Assembly (NCBI RefSeq): GCF_014203735.1 | Contig: NZ_JACHJQ010000003.1 | Coordinates: 171,326 to 235,325, forward strand | Reading direction: 5' to 3' | Origin: Actinophytocola algeriensis | GTDB taxonomy: Bacteria > Actinomycetota > Actinomycetes > Mycobacteriales > Pseudonocardiaceae | Length of the DNA: 64,000 nt | In this document: piece by piece, positions 24,500 to 34,059 of the stretch | How the letters are laid out: every line of letters starts with the position of its first letter | Position numbering within the stretch: position 1 is the stretch's first letter | Notes under the pieces: model-generated | Told to the model about the DNA's origin: nothing | The model's input: the letters and a program-made list of their open reading frames with translations, nothing else | Database searches by the model: none | Translations under genes and position numbers: made by a program

Positions 24500-25330
24500 A
24501 TGTCCACCGGCACCCTGATCACCGTCGCGCCCACCGGCGCGGAGCACGCGAAGTCCGACGTACCCAACCTCCCCGTCACCATCGAGGAGCTGGTCCGGAC
24601 CGCGAAGGACTGCGAGCGCGTCGGCGCCGCGATGATCCACGTCCACATCCGCGGCGCGGACGCCAGGCCGACGCTCGACCTGCAGCGGCTGAAGGACACC
24701 GTCGCCGCGTTGCGCGAGGAGACCTCGCTGGTCGTGCAGCTGTCCACCGGTGGCGCGGTCACCGACCCGGAGGAGCACCGCCTCCGCGTGCTCGACGCGA
24801 TGCCCGACTCGGCCAGCTGCACGATGGGCACGGTCAACTTCGGCGACGACGTGTTCATGAACCGCTGGGAGTTCGTCGTCGAGCTGCACAAGCGGATGCG
24901 GGACCGCGGCATCGTGCCCGAGTACGAGATCTTCGACCTCGGCCAGCTCGCCAGCCTGCACCGGCTGCTCGACCAGCACGGCCTGCCCTCGGGCGGCCAC
25001 GTGCACGTCGACCTGGTCATGGGCGTCCCGGGCGGCATGCCGGGCGACACGGAGACGCTGGTCGCGGCCCTGCGCATGATCCCGGACGGCGCCACCTTCT
25101 CGGCGACCGGCATCGGCCGCACCTCGCTGCCGGTGATGCTCGCGTCCCTGTCGGCGGGCGGTCACCTGCGGGTCGGCATGGAGGACACGGTGTCCTACGC
25201 CCGCGGCGAACGCGTCCGCGACAACGCCCAGCTGGTCGCACGGGCCGCAGGCCTGGCGAAGATCGCCCAGCGCCCGCCCATGCCGGCCGACGAGGTGCGT
25301 ACGCTGTTGAAGGTTGCCCAAAGCAACTGA
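24500..25330 (+). CDS. BKACE family enzyme (DUF849, beta-keto acid cleavage)
   Basis: TIM-barrel enzyme of 276 aa, slightly shorter than many DUF849 members. The zinc ligands are in MIHVHIRG near residue 50 and in GGHVHVDL; other family features are QLSTGG, SCTMGTVNFG and HLRVGMEDTVSY. The family condenses beta-keto acids with acetyl-CoA (for example 3-keto-5-aminohexanoate); this member's substrate is unknown. A TACGAT -10-like hexamer ends 6 bases before the ATG, indicating a leaderless transcript. Confidence 0.85.
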   Translation: MSTGTLITVAPTGAEHAKSDVPNLPVTIEELVRTAKDCERVGAAMIHVHIRGADARPTLDLQRLKDTVAALREETSLVVQLSTGGAVTDPEEHRLRVLDAMPDSASCTMGTVNFGDDVFMNRWEFVVELHKRMRDRGIVPEYEIFDLGQLASLHRLLDQHGLPSGGHVHVDLVMGVPGGMPGDTETLVAALRMIPDGATFSATGIGRTSLPVMLASLSAGGHLRVGMEDTVSYARGERVRDNAQLVARAAGLAKIAQRPPMPADEVRTLLKVAQSN

Positions 25331-25375
25331 CTTGCGAGGTTGGCGGCACGGGGCCGCGTACCGGAGGATAGGCAC

Positions 25376-25948
25376 GTGATCGAAGTCCGTCCCGGTGGAC
25401 GCAGGCGTATCGACCGAGTGCTCGCGCCGGACTATGTGCAGAAACTCGACCAGCTCGACCTGGCCGAGGTGCGCAGCCGTCGGGACGACGCCGCCCAGGA
25501 GGAGACCGACCTGTCCTACCTGCGCAGGCTGCTGCACGGGCGGATCGACATCGTGAAGGCCGAGCAGAAGCGCAGAAGCGAGGGCGGCTCCAGCTCGGTG
25601 GTGGAACGGCTGGTGGAGATCCTCGCGGACAACGTGGTCGGCCCCGCGCCGTCGGGTTCCGGCCGCCACCAGGCCCTGGAGCCCTCCCGCGCGGAGGCCC
25701 ACCGCAGGCACGTCGAAGCGCTGGTGTCGGACGCCGACCTGTCCGATGTGGCATCGCTACCGGACGAGCGGCTCGACCTCGCGCTGCGCACGTACGCGGC
25801 GGAGGAGGAGTCGGTCTCCCTGCGCAGGCGCGAGGTCCAGAAGGTCGTCGACGCACTGAACGACGAGATCGGGGCGCGCTACCGGGCAGGCAGCGCCTCG
25901 GTGGACACCCTGCTGGCCGCCGAACGCGGCGACGACGACAAGGCCTGA
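25376..25948 (+). CDS. rsiG: RsiG-type c-di-GMP-responsive anti-sigma factor
   Basis: Helical protein of 190 aa, formerly annotated as aerial mycelium formation (AmfC-like) protein. RsiG of Streptomyces binds c-di-GMP through E(X)3S(X)2R(X)3Q(X)3D motifs on two antiparallel helices and then holds the sigma factor WhiG. Here motif 2 is perfect (E144, S148, R151, Q155, D159). Motif 1 (E43, S47, R50, H54, D58) has the same spacing but His in place of Gln. GGAGGA precedes the GTG at 25376. The sigma partner is not in the window. Two GGDEF proteins encoded in the window could supply the ligand. Confidence 0.8.
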   Translation: MIEVRPGGRRRIDRVLAPDYVQKLDQLDLAEVRSRRDDAAQEETDLSYLRRLLHGRIDIVKAEQKRRSEGGSSSVVERLVEILADNVVGPAPSGSGRHQALEPSRAEAHRRHVEALVSDADLSDVASLPDERLDLALRTYAAEEESVSLRRREVQKVVDALNDEIGARYRAGSASVDTLLAAERGDDDKA

Positions 25949-25986
25949 ACACCCGCGCAGTGCGGCGACCACGCCAGTCCACAGCC

Positions 25987-26877
25987 TCAGTTGAAGCGTT
26001 CTCGGACCGCCAGGTCGCCCCAGAAGTCGCGGAGCTTCTCGAACCGGGACGCGATCTCCTCGACGTCCTCGCGCTCCAACGCGTCCACGATCGCGTTGAC
26101 ATCGGCGGCGGACGTGTCCTCCTGCAGTTCCTCGTCCGAGAGCAACTGCACCAACCCGCCGTAGTCCAGCTCGACCGCCGACTGCTCGTCGAAGTGCTCC
26201 AGCCACCGCCCGGTGTCCTCCAGCACCTTCGTCGGCCCCTGCTCGCCCATGGCCTCGGTGGCCAGCGCATGGGCCTTGGCCACCCGCTCCCTGGCGTCCG
26301 GCATCGCCACCCGCCAGCACACCTGCCGCCGGGAATCGTCCCTCGGGGCCAGCACCAGGTGCCTGGTCGCCGGATCGACCAGCGTGAACCACGGCAACGG
26401 CACAGTCCAGGTCGTCGACACGATGTGCACGGCGCCACTGGGGAGCTCGGCCAGCACCCGGGTCGCCTTCTCGCGCACGCTGTCCTCGGACGCCGTCAGC
26501 GCGACCGCCTTCAGCGACGGGTGGGCGGTCGACAGGAAGCCCACCAGGGCGGCGGCCGACCGGGCCCGGATGTCCATCGGGCACACCAGCGGACCCGCGC
26601 CGACGGTGCCGGGCACTTCGGCCGGATCCAGCACCAGCACCTCGCGTTGCGCGCGCGGGGACGGCGAACCGTTCGCCAGCTCGCCCGGCAGCAGCGTCGG
26701 CGGTTGGGACAGCTGTGATCTGAACCACAGGTCTCGCTCGCGCTCCGCAACCGATGCGTAGTCCAACTGTCCGTTTTGTACCGCTTCTCGCAGGCGGTCG
26801 GCTACGTCCGAGTCGAATGCTGACAACGGTTCGTACACCCGGAGGTAGGCGACGAACGGTCGAGGCACGGTTGGCAT
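25987..26877 (-). CDS. Conserved actinobacterial protein (Rv0811c-like)
   Basis: Soluble 296-aa protein conserved in actinobacteria, function unknown. It starts MPTVPRPFVAYLRVYEPLSAF; inner features are MDIRARSAAALVGFLSTAHP, HIVSTTWTVPLPWFTLVD and an acidic C-terminal region EELQEDTSAADVNAIVDALE. By gene order it corresponds to Rv0811c of M. tuberculosis. It is convergent with rsiG (38 bp gap) and divergent from DUF3073. The ATG at 26877 is preferred to an upstream frame. Confidence 0.7.
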   Translation of the reverse strand: MPTVPRPFVAYLRVYEPLSAFDSDVADRLREAVQNGQLDYASVAERERDLWFRSQLSQPPTLLPGELANGSPSPRAQREVLVLDPAEVPGTVGAGPLVCPMDIRARSAAALVGFLSTAHPSLKAVALTASEDSVREKATRVLAELPSGAVHIVSTTWTVPLPWFTLVDPATRHLVLAPRDDSRRQVCWRVAMPDARERVAKAHALATEAMGEQGPTKVLEDTGRWLEHFDEQSAVELDYGGLVQLLSDEELQEDTSAADVNAIVDALEREDVEEIASRFEKLRDFWGDLAVRERFN

Positions 26878-27041
26878 GGTTGCACGGTTCTGCCGAACGC
26901 GATCAGTCGGCACTCGAACACCGTGCCCCTTCGCACTGAACCCCCTCGGCACGGTACGGTAGTTGGCAGGAACCAGTTGTCGAGATCAGCGGGGCCGCCG
27001 TTTCCCCCGGCCGCCCCGCAACTGTGCGAGGGGGTCGAGCC

Positions 27042-27218
27042 ATGGGGCGCGGCCGGGCGAAGGCTAAGCAGACCAAGGTAGCCCGAGAGCTCAAATACAG
27101 CACTCGTGATACGGACTTCGAAGCTCTTCAACGCGAGCTTTCTGGGAGCAAGTCCTCAGATGATGGCAACGGCGACGAGGCGTACGACGACGAGTACGAC
27201 GACGACTACCGTCGTTGA
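27042..27218 (+). CDS. DUF3073 protein
   Basis: Small protein of 58 aa. The basic head MGRGRAKAKQTKVARELKYS is the hallmark of DUF3073; the tail is very acidic (DDEYDDDYRR). It is near-universal in actinobacteria (Rv0810c in M. tuberculosis) with no known role; the head could contact nucleic acid. It is convergent with iolD, 9 bp apart. It marks the end of the conserved block before the inositol island. Confidence 0.92.
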   Translation: MGRGRAKAKQTKVARELKYSTRDTDFEALQRELSGSKSSDDGNGDEAYDDEYDDDYRR

Positions 27219-27227
27219 GCCTCTTCA

Positions 27228-29096
27228 TCACGGACGCTTGAGGTAGCGGACCTGGCCTTCCTTGGCCTTGTCCGACGCTGTGCGTGCCTCGGTGATCTCG
27301 GCGTTCGTCGAGATCTCCGGCACGCCCACCTCCCACCAGGCGCCGGCGTCCGTCCACGACGCGGGATGCGTGCGGATCACGACCACTGCTGGCGTGCCCG
27401 CGCGCGCGTGGGTGCGAGCCTGCGCGTACGCGGCCGCGAGGCCGTCGAGCGTGTCGGCCGTGAGCACGGCGCAGCCCAGCGCTGCGGCGTGCGACGCGAA
27501 GTCCACTCTGGGCGGTTGCGCGTGCGCGGTGCGGCAGTCGGCGTACATGTTGTTGAACGCCGACCCGCCGTTGCCGCGCTGGAGCCGGTCGATCACGGCG
27601 TAGCCGTCGTTGTCGCACACCACCGCCACGAACCCGTGCCCGGCGAACGCGGCGGAGTACAGCTCCGAGTTGAGCATCAGGTACGAGCCGTCCCCGAGCA
27701 GTGTGGTGACGACGCCGCCGGTGTGCCCGATCGCGGCGCCCCACGCGCCTGCCAGCTCATAGCCCATGCACGAGAAGCCGTACTCGACGTCCATGCCCGG
27801 ATGGGCCGCCCGCCAGCCGCCGATCAGCTCGCCCGGCAGGCCGCCGGACGCGGTCATCACGTAGTCACCCGGCTCGGCTGCCTCGTTCACCACGCCCACG
27901 ACCTGCGCGTATGTCGGCAGGCCGGTGCCGGGCCGCCGCAGCCCGGAGATGTAGTCGTCCCAGCGGGACCGTTCGACGTTGGCGCGGGTGGTCCAGTGCT
28001 TGTCGACCGGCCACGAGTCGACCGAGAGCTCGTCGAGGGTCTCGCGGGCGTCGCCGACCACCGCGAGGCCGCCGTGCTTGACCGCGTCGAAGCGGGCCGT
28101 GTTGACGCTGACCAGGCGCACGTCCGGCGAGAACACCGACCAGGACGCCGTCGTGAAGTCCTGCAGCCGGGTGCCGACGGCCAGCACGAGATCCGCGTCG
28201 GCCGCCAGCGCGTTCGCCGAGGACGACCCCGTGATGCCGAGCGGGCCCGCGTACAGCGGGTGGTCGTGCGGCACGAGCGTGCGGCCCGCGGTGGTCTCGG
28301 TGACCGGCACGCCGTGGCGTTCGGCGAACGCCAGCGCGACCCGCGCGGCGCCCGAGTACCGGACCCCGCCACCCAGGACCAGCAGCGGCCTGCGGCTCGC
28401 CCGCAGCAGGTTGGCCGCGTGCGACAGCGTGCGCTGGTCCGGGCGGGGCCGCTGCGGGCGGTGCACAACCGGCTCGAACAGCGAGGCCGGGAAGTCGAAC
28501 ACCTCCGCCTGCACGTCCTGCGGCAGCGCCAGCGTGACCGGCCCGCAGTCGGCCGGGTCGGTCAGCACGCGGGCCACCTGCGGCAGCGCCGACAGCAGCT
28601 GTTCTGGCCGGGTGATCCGGTCGAAGTAGCGGCTCACGGCACGGAACGCGTCGTTGACGGTCGCCGTGCCGTCACCGAAGTGCTCCACCTGTTGCAGCAC
28701 GGGGTCCGGCGCACGGCTGACGAACGTGTCGCCTGGAAGGAGCAGCAGCGGAAGGCGGTTGGCGTGCGCGACCCCGGCCGCGGTGACCATGTTCAGCGCG
28801 CCCGGCCCGATGGACGACGTCGCGACGCCCACCTGCCGCCGGTGCGTGGCCTTCGCGAGGCCGACCGCCGCGAGCGCCATGCCCTGCTCGTTCTGGCCAC
28901 GCCACACCGGCAGCTCGGGGTGCTCGGACAGGGCGGTGCCCATGCCGAGCACGTTCCCGTGCCCGAAGATCGCGAACACGCCCGCGAAGAGCGGCGCCTC
29001 GGTCCCGTCCATCAGCTCGGTTCGCTGCGCCAGCAGCCAGCGAACCAGCGCCTGTGCCAGCGTCGATCGGACTGTCAGCCGCTCCGTCACTCTCAC
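27228..29096 (-). CDS. iolD: IolD, trihydroxycyclohexanedione hydrolase
   Basis: ThDP-dependent enzyme of 622 aa opening the inositol-derived diketone ring. N-terminal ThDP PYR-type domain with [13 protein letters not shown] and [18 protein letters not shown]; central domain; C-terminal PP domain with the Mg/ThDP motif region [14 protein letters not shown] and [17 protein letters not shown]. The GTG at 29096 overlaps the ABC ATPase stop (GTGA). It is the distal gene of the iolG-led operon. No iolB, iolC, iolJ or iolA is present in the window, so the pathway is split or completed elsewhere. Confidence 0.9.
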   Translation of the reverse strand: MRVTERLTVRSTLAQALVRWLLAQRTELMDGTEAPLFAGVFAIFGHGNVLGMGTALSEHPELPVWRGQNEQGMALAAVGLAKATHRRQVGVATSSIGPGALNMVTAAGVAHANRLPLLLLPGDTFVSRAPDPVLQQVEHFGDGTATVNDAFRAVSRYFDRITRPEQLLSALPQVARVLTDPADCGPVTLALPQDVQAEVFDFPASLFEPVVHRPQRPRPDQRTLSHAANLLRASRRPLLVLGGGVRYSGAARVALAFAERHGVPVTETTAGRTLVPHDHPLYAGPLGITGSSSANALAADADLVLAVGTRLQDFTTASWSVFSPDVRLVSVNTARFDAVKHGGLAVVGDARETLDELSVDSWPVDKHWTTRANVERSRWDDYISGLRRPGTGLPTYAQVVGVVNEAAEPGDYVMTASGGLPGELIGGWRAAHPGMDVEYGFSCMGYELAGAWGAAIGHTGGVVTTLLGDGSYLMLNSELYSAAFAGHGFVAVVCDNDGYAVIDRLQRGNGGSAFNNMYADCRTAHAQPPRVDFASHAAALGCAVLTADTLDGLAAAYAQARTHARAGTPAVVVIRTHPASWTDAGAWWEVGVPEISTNAEITEARTASDKAKEGQVRYLKRP

Positions 29097-29875
29097 TCCG
29101 CAGCTACCTCCCGCAGTTCGTGCTCCAGGGCTTCCAGCTCCGCGCCGCCCGCCATCTGCCGGGTCAGCTCCTCGATCGTGATCTCCGACTTTTCCATGCA
29201 GCCGAGGCTCGCGCCGCGCTTGAGCAGCAGGAACCGGTTGCCGACGGGGTAGGCGTGGTGCGGGTTGTGCGTCACCAGCACGATCCCGAGGCCGCGGTCG
29301 CGCGCCTGTGCCACGTACCGCAGCACCACCCCGGACTGCTTCACGCCGAGCGCGGCGGTCGGCTCGTCGAGGATCAGGACCTTCGCGCCGAAGTGGATGG
29401 CGCGGGCGATCGCCACGCACTGCCGCTCACCACCGGACAGCGTGCCGACCGGCTGTTCCACGTCGCGCAGGTCGATGCCCATGTCGGCGAGCGCTTCCTT
29501 CGCGATCTGCTTGCCACGCTTCCGGTCCAGCCGCTGCAACGGGCCGACGCCGACCGTCGGCTCGGAGCCGAGGAAGAAGTTCCGCCACACCGACATCAGC
29601 GGCACGACCGCGAGGTCCTGGTAGACCGTCGCGATCCCGGCGTCCAGCGCGTCGCGGGGCGAGGTGAACCGGGTCGCCGTGCCGTTGACCAGGAGCCGCC
29701 CCCGGTCGTGCTGGTGCACCCCGGCCAGAACCTTGATGAGCGTGGACTTGCCCGCCCCGTTGTCGCCGAGCACGCAGGTCACCTCGCCCGCGTTCACGAC
29801 CGTCGACACGTCCCGCAGCGCGATCACGCTGCCGTAGTTCTTGCCGATCCCGTCGACCTCGAGCAGTGCACTCAC
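29093..29875 (-). CDS. Sugar/inositol ABC transporter ATPase
   Basis: ATPase of 260 aa with a single nucleotide-binding domain, as in ribose/inositol-type importers with short ATPases. Walker [10 protein letters not shown], signature [14 protein letters not shown], Walker [14 protein letters not shown]-loop VTHNPHHA. It works with the permease and binding protein upstream. A 73-bp spacer with a short dispersed repeat separates it from the permease. Inositol as substrate is inferred from the operon. Confidence 0.88.
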   Translation of the reverse strand: MSALLEVDGIGKNYGSVIALRDVSTVVNAGEVTCVLGDNGAGKSTLIKVLAGVHQHDRGRLLVNGTATRFTSPRDALDAGIATVYQDLAVVPLMSVWRNFFLGSEPTVGVGPLQRLDRKRGKQIAKEALADMGIDLRDVEQPVGTLSGGERQCVAIARAIHFGAKVLILDEPTAALGVKQSGVVLRYVAQARDRGLGIVLVTHNPHHAYPVGNRFLLLKRGASLGCMEKSEITIEELTRQMAGGAELEALEHELREVAAE

Positions 29876-29923
29876 GATCGCTCCTCGCAGGCTCGGAGCG
29901 ACCGCACGCGGTCGCCCTGTGTT

Positions 29924-29949
29924 CGATGGTTCGCTCCGCAGGCTCCGCT
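29924..29949 (-). repeat. Single copy of the left-edge repeat family
   Basis: On the minus strand this reads AGCGGAGCCTGCGGAGCGAA followed by CCATCG, matching the 31-bp unit at 1-117 over about 25 bases with two or three differences. It covers the permease stop codon and the spacer before the ATPase gene. Confidence 0.6.
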
Positions 29950-30989
29950 CACCGCCGCACCCTTTCCGCTCGCCGCCGGAAGGTGTTGTTCACCAGCACC
30001 GCGCCGAGCAGCATGATGCCGAGGAAGAGCATGAACCAGTCGGAGTTCCAGTTCGCGAACACGATGCCCTGCCGGGCCATGCCGAAGATCAGCGCGCCGA
30101 TCGCGGCGCCGATCGCCGAGCCGAAGCCGCCGGTCAGCAGGCAGCCGCCGATCACGGCCGCGATGATGTACTGGAACTCCAGCCCGATGCCTTCGTTGGC
30201 CTGCGCGGTCGTGTAGCGCAGGATGTTGATCGACCCGACCAGCCACGCGGCGGCCGCGGTCGTCATGAACAGCAGGATCTTCGTCCGCGCCACCGGCACG
30301 CCGACCGCCCGCGCGCTGGGTGCCGAGCCGCCGACCGCGAAGATCCAGTTGCCGAACTTCGTGCGCACCAGGATGTACGCGGCCAGCGCGGCGAACCCGA
30401 GCCACCAGATGATGGAGATCCGGAACGACGTGTCGCCGATGTCGAACGTCGACGCGAACACGAACCCGGTCGACTCGTAGCCGTCGGCCCTGCGCATCCC
30501 GGAGACCTGCACGCTGTTCGTCACCAGCCGGGTGACACCCAGGTTCAGGCCCTGCAGGGCGAGGAAGGTGCCGAGCGTGACGATGAAGCTCGGCAGCCCG
30601 GTCCGGACCACGAGCCACCCGTTCAGCGCGCCGACACCGAGCGCGAAGATCAGCGACAGCAGCAGCGCGAGCCACACGTTGAGCCCGACCTGTGTCGCGA
30701 AGATGGCCGTGACCAGTGCCGTCGACGCGGTCATCACGCCGGCGGACAGGTCGAACTCGCCGCCGATCATCAGCAGCGCCACCGCGACCGCCATGATCCC
30801 GAGCGTCGCCGAGTCGTCCAGCCAGGTGGCGACGCCGCCCATGGTGAAGAACTTCTCGGTCACGAACGTGAAGAACAGGAACACCACGAGCGCACCGATC
30901 AGTGCGCCGATCTCGGGCCGGACGACCAACCGCTGCGCGAGGTGGTCCTGGGCGACCCTTTCGTCTGTGACATCTGTCGTTGCGTTCAT
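29949..30989 (-). CDS. Sugar/inositol ABC transporter permease
   Basis: Membrane permease of 346 aa of the ribose/xylose (RbsC-like) class with about nine hydrophobic segments ([38 protein letters not shown], and [20 protein letters not shown], the family signature). [20 protein letters not shown] is the conserved C-terminal loop. The ATG at 30989 is preferred. A longer frame to 31082 exists only because a 76-bp dispersed repeat upstream stays open; it adds an Arg-rich, non-permease segment. Confidence 0.86.
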   Translation of the reverse strand: MNATTDVTDERVAQDHLAQRLVVRPEIGALIGALVVFLFFTFVTEKFFTMGGVATWLDDSATLGIMAVAVALLMIGGEFDLSAGVMTASTALVTAIFATQVGLNVWLALLLSLIFALGVGALNGWLVVRTGLPSFIVTLGTFLALQGLNLGVTRLVTNSVQVSGMRRADGYESTGFVFASTFDIGDTSFRISIIWWLGFAALAAYILVRTKFGNWIFAVGGSAPSARAVGVPVARTKILLFMTTAAAAWLVGSINILRYTTAQANEGIGLEFQYIIAAVIGGCLLTGGFGSAIGAAIGALIFGMARQGIVFANWNSDWFMLFLGIMLLGAVLVNNTFRRRAERVRR

Positions 30990-31004
30990 CCGCTCAGACA
31001 CCGC

Positions 31005-31080
31005 CTTCCCTCGCCGCGTGCTCGGCGCTCGTCCCTCGCGCCTGCGCGCGCTCCTCAGTCCAGGCGGTGCCCGCTCCTTC
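31005..31080 (-). repeat. 76-bp dispersed repeat, copy 2
   Basis: Inverted relative to copy 1 at 17623-17698, 92% identical. Lies between the substrate-binding protein and the permease genes and pushes them 108 bp apart. Its open frame would encode the same Arg-rich peptide seen in the hydrolase tail. Confidence 0.85.
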
Positions 31081-31097
31081 ACTCCACTCCGAGACGG

Positions 31098-32096
31098 TCA
31101 TCGGGTGCCTCGCTCGGTGTAGGTCTCGACCTGGTCGGCGTTCGACTTGTCGACGAACCCGGGGCCGGTGAACACCGGCTGCCCGCCGCCGAGCGTGTTG
31201 CCGTTCTCCCGGTACAGCTTCAGCATCACGATCGGCACGTAGCCCTGCTGGTACTGCTGCTGGTCGACGGCGAACAGGATCTTCCCGTCCTGGATGGACT
31301 TCACGACGTCGGTGTTCAGGTCGAACGTGGCGACCTCGGCCGCCGAGCCCGCGGACTCGGCCGCGGCGACCGCGCGGTCGGCGACCTGCGAGTTCAGCGT
31401 CAGCACCCCGTCGATCGCCGAGTCGGTCTGCAGCGCGCCGCGGATGCGGGCCTCGGCGTCGGTCGGGTTGGCGACGTCGACCTGCAGGTTCGTGACGTTC
31501 CCGCCGAAGCCCTGCTTGGCGCCTTCGCAGCGGTCGTTGAGGCCGGAGTTGCCTGCCTCGTGGATCACGCAGAGGATCTTCTTCTTGCCCTCGCCCTTGA
31601 GCCGTTCACCGGCGGCTTCGCCCGCGACCGTCTCATCCTGGCCGACGTGCGTGATCGCGCCGAACTCCGTGCTGCGGTCGGCGCCGGAGTTGATCGTGAT
31701 CACCGGGATGCCCGCGCGGACCGCGGCCTCGATGGACGACTTGAGCGCGTCCGGGTTCGCCATCGACACGACGAGGCCGGTCTTCCCCTGAGCCACGGCG
31801 TTGTCGATGAGCTTGGACTGCGCGCCCGCGTCGCCGTCGGCGAGGTAGCTGACCTCCACGCCGAGGTCGCGGGCGGCGTCCTGTGCGCCGTTCTGCACGA
31901 CGCTCCAGAAGGCGTCACCCTCGCTGCCGTGGGTGATCACCGCGAAGTCCAGTGGGGCGGTGGAGTCCACCCCTCCGCTGTCGGCAGCGGGTTCCTCCGG
32001 ACCGGTGTCCGCTGACGGCCCGGTGCACGCGGCGAGCAGGAAGGCCGCGGCGGCCACCCATAACGCTCGTCGTGCCCGGGCGGAGGTCGTCGACAT
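31098..32096 (-). CDS. Sugar/inositol-binding lipoprotein
   Basis: Periplasmic-binding-type lipoprotein of 332 aa. Signal peptide with lipobox LLAAC; mature part is a type I sugar-binding fold (DFAVITHGSEGDAFWSVVQNGA, GLVVSMANPDALKSSIEAAV, VITINSGADRS, GALQTDSAIDGVLTLN). Similar in plan to ribose and myo-inositol binding proteins. Located between the iolE-like gene and the permease. Ligand inferred. Confidence 0.88.
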   Translation of the reverse strand: MSTTSARARRALWVAAAAFLLAACTGPSADTGPEEPAADSGGVDSTAPLDFAVITHGSEGDAFWSVVQNGAQDAARDLGVEVSYLADGDAGAQSKLIDNAVAQGKTGLVVSMANPDALKSSIEAAVRAGIPVITINSGADRSTEFGAITHVGQDETVAGEAAGERLKGEGKKKILCVIHEAGNSGLNDRCEGAKQGFGGNVTNLQVDVANPTDAEARIRGALQTDSAIDGVLTLNSQVADRAVAAAESAGSAAEVATFDLNTDVVKSIQDGKILFAVDQQQYQQGYVPIVMLKLYRENGNTLGGGQPVFTGPGFVDKSNADQVETYTERGTR

Positions 32097-32141
32097 CGTT
32101 GTCTTGTCTCCTGTTGGCTGTGTTGAATGGGTCGCTTCGCC

Positions 32142-33008
32142 CTAGGCCATGAGTCGTGCCAGATGATCCAGGCTCTGCTTGGTGTGCGCACGAGGGAGGG
32201 GGTCGGTCGCCGTGTCGGCCGGCAGCGCGGTGTCCTGCTCGAGCACGTACCAGCCGTCGTAGTCGTTGTCGCGCAACAACTTCAGCATGGCGGCCAGGTC
32301 GACGTCACCGGCGCCCAGTGGCACGTAGATGCCTTCCTTGACGGCCTGCGTGTACGTGAGGTCGCCGGTCCGCACGCGTTCGGCGAGGTCCTCGCGGACG
32401 TCCTTGAGGTGCACGTGCCCGACGCGTCTCGGGTGGCGGCGCACGAGGTCGACCGGGTCGGTGCCGCCGATCAGCAGGTGCCCGGTGTCGATGCACAGCA
32501 GCAGGTCGGAGTCGTGCACGAACCGCTCCACCTCGGCGTAAGTCTCGACGTGCGTGCCGACGTGCGGGTGCAGCACGGTCCGCACCCCGAGCGCGGCGGC
32601 GCGCTCCGCGATGCGCGCACTGTTGTCGATCAGCGTCGCCCATTCCTTGTCCGACAGGGCGGGCCGCTCGTCGTAGCCGTCGAGCCCGGTGGCGGCGGCG
32701 AGCACCAGCACCCCGCCACCGGCGTGCGCCAGCAGCTCGGCAACCTCGGCCGCATCCTCCACAGTAGACTCACCGGCGTCGTGCAGCGCGGTGGCGAAGA
32801 ACCCGCCGACGAGACCGAGCCCGTACCCGTCCAGCGCCGTGACCAGGTCGGACGCGGTGGTCGGCAGGTAGCCGGGCGGGCCGAGCTCGGTCGCGGTGAT
32901 GCCGAGCGCGGCCATCTCGCCAAGCACCGTCTCCGGCGGCAGCACCCGCCCCCACCCCGGCACTTCGCAGACACCCCACGAGATCGGCGCCGCCGCGACC
33001 TTCGTCAT
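32142..33008 (-). CDS. IolE-like inosose dehydratase / sugar isomerase
   Basis: TIM-barrel protein of 288 aa, xylose-isomerase-like family, most similar in pattern to IolE: it starts MTKVAAAPISWGVCEVPGWG (the IolE-type opening), with GPPGYLP, LHPHVGTHVET, LLCIDTGHLLIGG and GHVHLKDV as metal-binding segments. It would dehydrate scyllo-inosose. ATGA overlap with iolG upstream. Isomerase activity on a related keto-sugar is the alternative. Confidence 0.82.
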   Translation of the reverse strand: MTKVAAAPISWGVCEVPGWGRVLPPETVLGEMAALGITATELGPPGYLPTTASDLVTALDGYGLGLVGGFFATALHDAGESTVEDAAEVAELLAHAGGGVLVLAAATGLDGYDERPALSDKEWATLIDNSARIAERAAALGVRTVLHPHVGTHVETYAEVERFVHDSDLLLCIDTGHLLIGGTDPVDLVRRHPRRVGHVHLKDVREDLAERVRTGDLTYTQAVKEGIYVPLGAGDVDLAAMLKLLRDNDYDGWYVLEQDTALPADTATDPLPRAHTKQSLDHLARLMA

Positions 33009-33982
33009 GCTGTGCTCCACTGATGAGTCCGCACGGGTTTGCCGGTGCGGCGGGACTGTTCGCACGCCTCAGCGAGCCGGAGGCTGATGAGGCTGTCGCG
33101 TGCCGGGGACGGGTTCTCCGCCCGGCCGGCGACGACGTCGGTGAACACGTGCATCTCGTTGCGGTAGGCGCGCTGGAACCGGTCGGGGAAGCCGGGGTAC
33201 GCGTTCGCGGCGCCGTTCAGCGGGGTGCGCTCGTCGAGCCCGACGGCCACGGAGTCCTTGGCGCCGAGCACCTCGATGCGGTGGTCGTAGCCGAGCGGGT
33301 CGTGCCGCCCACCGGTCAGCACCGCGTGCGCGCCGCCGTCGAACTTGAGCAGCACCACCGCGTTGTCCACGTCGTCGGCGGCCGCGAACGCCTCGTCGAC
33401 GAGCACCGAACCGGACGCGTACACCTCCACCACCGGCTCGCCGACCAGCCACGGCACGGCGTCGAGGTCGTGGATGAGCAGGTCGCGGAAGATGCCGCCG
33501 GAACCGGGCAGGTAGGAGAAATCCGGTGGCTCCGCGTCGAACCCGGTGGCGCGCACGTGGTAGATCGCGCCCAGCTCACCGGCGCCGACGCGGCGGTGCA
33601 GCTCGACCATGTCCGGGTCGAACCGCCGCTGGAACCCGACGAGCACCGGCACCGACGCCGCCTCGATCTCCGTGACCAGCGCGGACATCGCCCGCAGGTC
33701 CGCGGCGATCGGCTTCTCGCACAACACGGGCGTGTTCGCGGCGAGACAGGCGCGGACGAGGTCCGGGTGTGTGTCGGTGGGCGTGGCGACGAGTACGCCG
33801 TCGCTCTCTCTCAGCAGGCCGGCCAGCTCCGGGACCGCGCGGGTCTTCGGCAACGTGGCCGCCTGTTCGGCGCGCCCGGCGATCGGGTCGTAGAGCAGAA
33901 CCTCGTCCACCTGCGCCAACGCGGCGAGGTTCGCCGCGTGCATGGTCCCGATCCGTCCGACTCCCGCGACACCGATCCGCAT
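33005..33982 (-). CDS. iolG: Inositol 2-dehydrogenase-type oxidoreductase
   Basis: NAD-dependent dehydrogenase of the Gfo/Idh/MocA family, 325 aa. Rossmann motif GVAGVGRIGTMHA, active-site Lys in CEKPIA, and the C-terminal catalytic His in GGIFRDLLIHDLDAVPWL, as in inositol dehydrogenases. First gene of the operon, starting 14 bp from a LacI-type operator. With IolE-like and IolD it forms the start of inositol breakdown; other polyols are possible. Confidence 0.87.
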   Translation of the reverse strand: MRIGVAGVGRIGTMHAANLAALAQVDEVLLYDPIAGRAEQAATLPKTRAVPELAGLLRESDGVLVATPTDTHPDLVRACLAANTPVLCEKPIAADLRAMSALVTEIEAASVPVLVGFQRRFDPDMVELHRRVGAGELGAIYHVRATGFDAEPPDFSYLPGSGGIFRDLLIHDLDAVPWLVGEPVVEVYASGSVLVDEAFAAADDVDNAVVLLKFDGGAHAVLTGGRHDPLGYDHRIEVLGAKDSVAVGLDERTPLNGAANAYPGFPDRFQRAYRNEMHVFTDVVAGRAENPSPARDSLISLRLAEACEQSRRTGKPVRTHQWSTA

Positions 33983-33995
33983 ACTGCTCCTTGCG

Positions 33996-34009
33996 TTGGA
34001 GCGCTCTAA
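33996..34009. promoter_or_regulatory. LacI-family operator
   Basis: TTGGAGCGCTCTAA, a 14-bp near-perfect palindrome with the central CG typical of LacI-family sites, in the 77-bp gap between divergent iolG and lacI-type genes. It is placed to control both promoters. Confidence 0.75.
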
Positions 34010-34059
34010 TCCGCCTATCCTGTAATGGCCGTCACAGCAGTGTCAAGGAGGTCGCCGCG

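Noticed and set aside
30990-31082. A longer N-terminus for the sugar permease starting at 31082
   Set aside because: The extra 31 codons are encoded by the 76-bp dispersed repeat and are unlike permease N-termini. The ATG at 30989 begins the conserved part.
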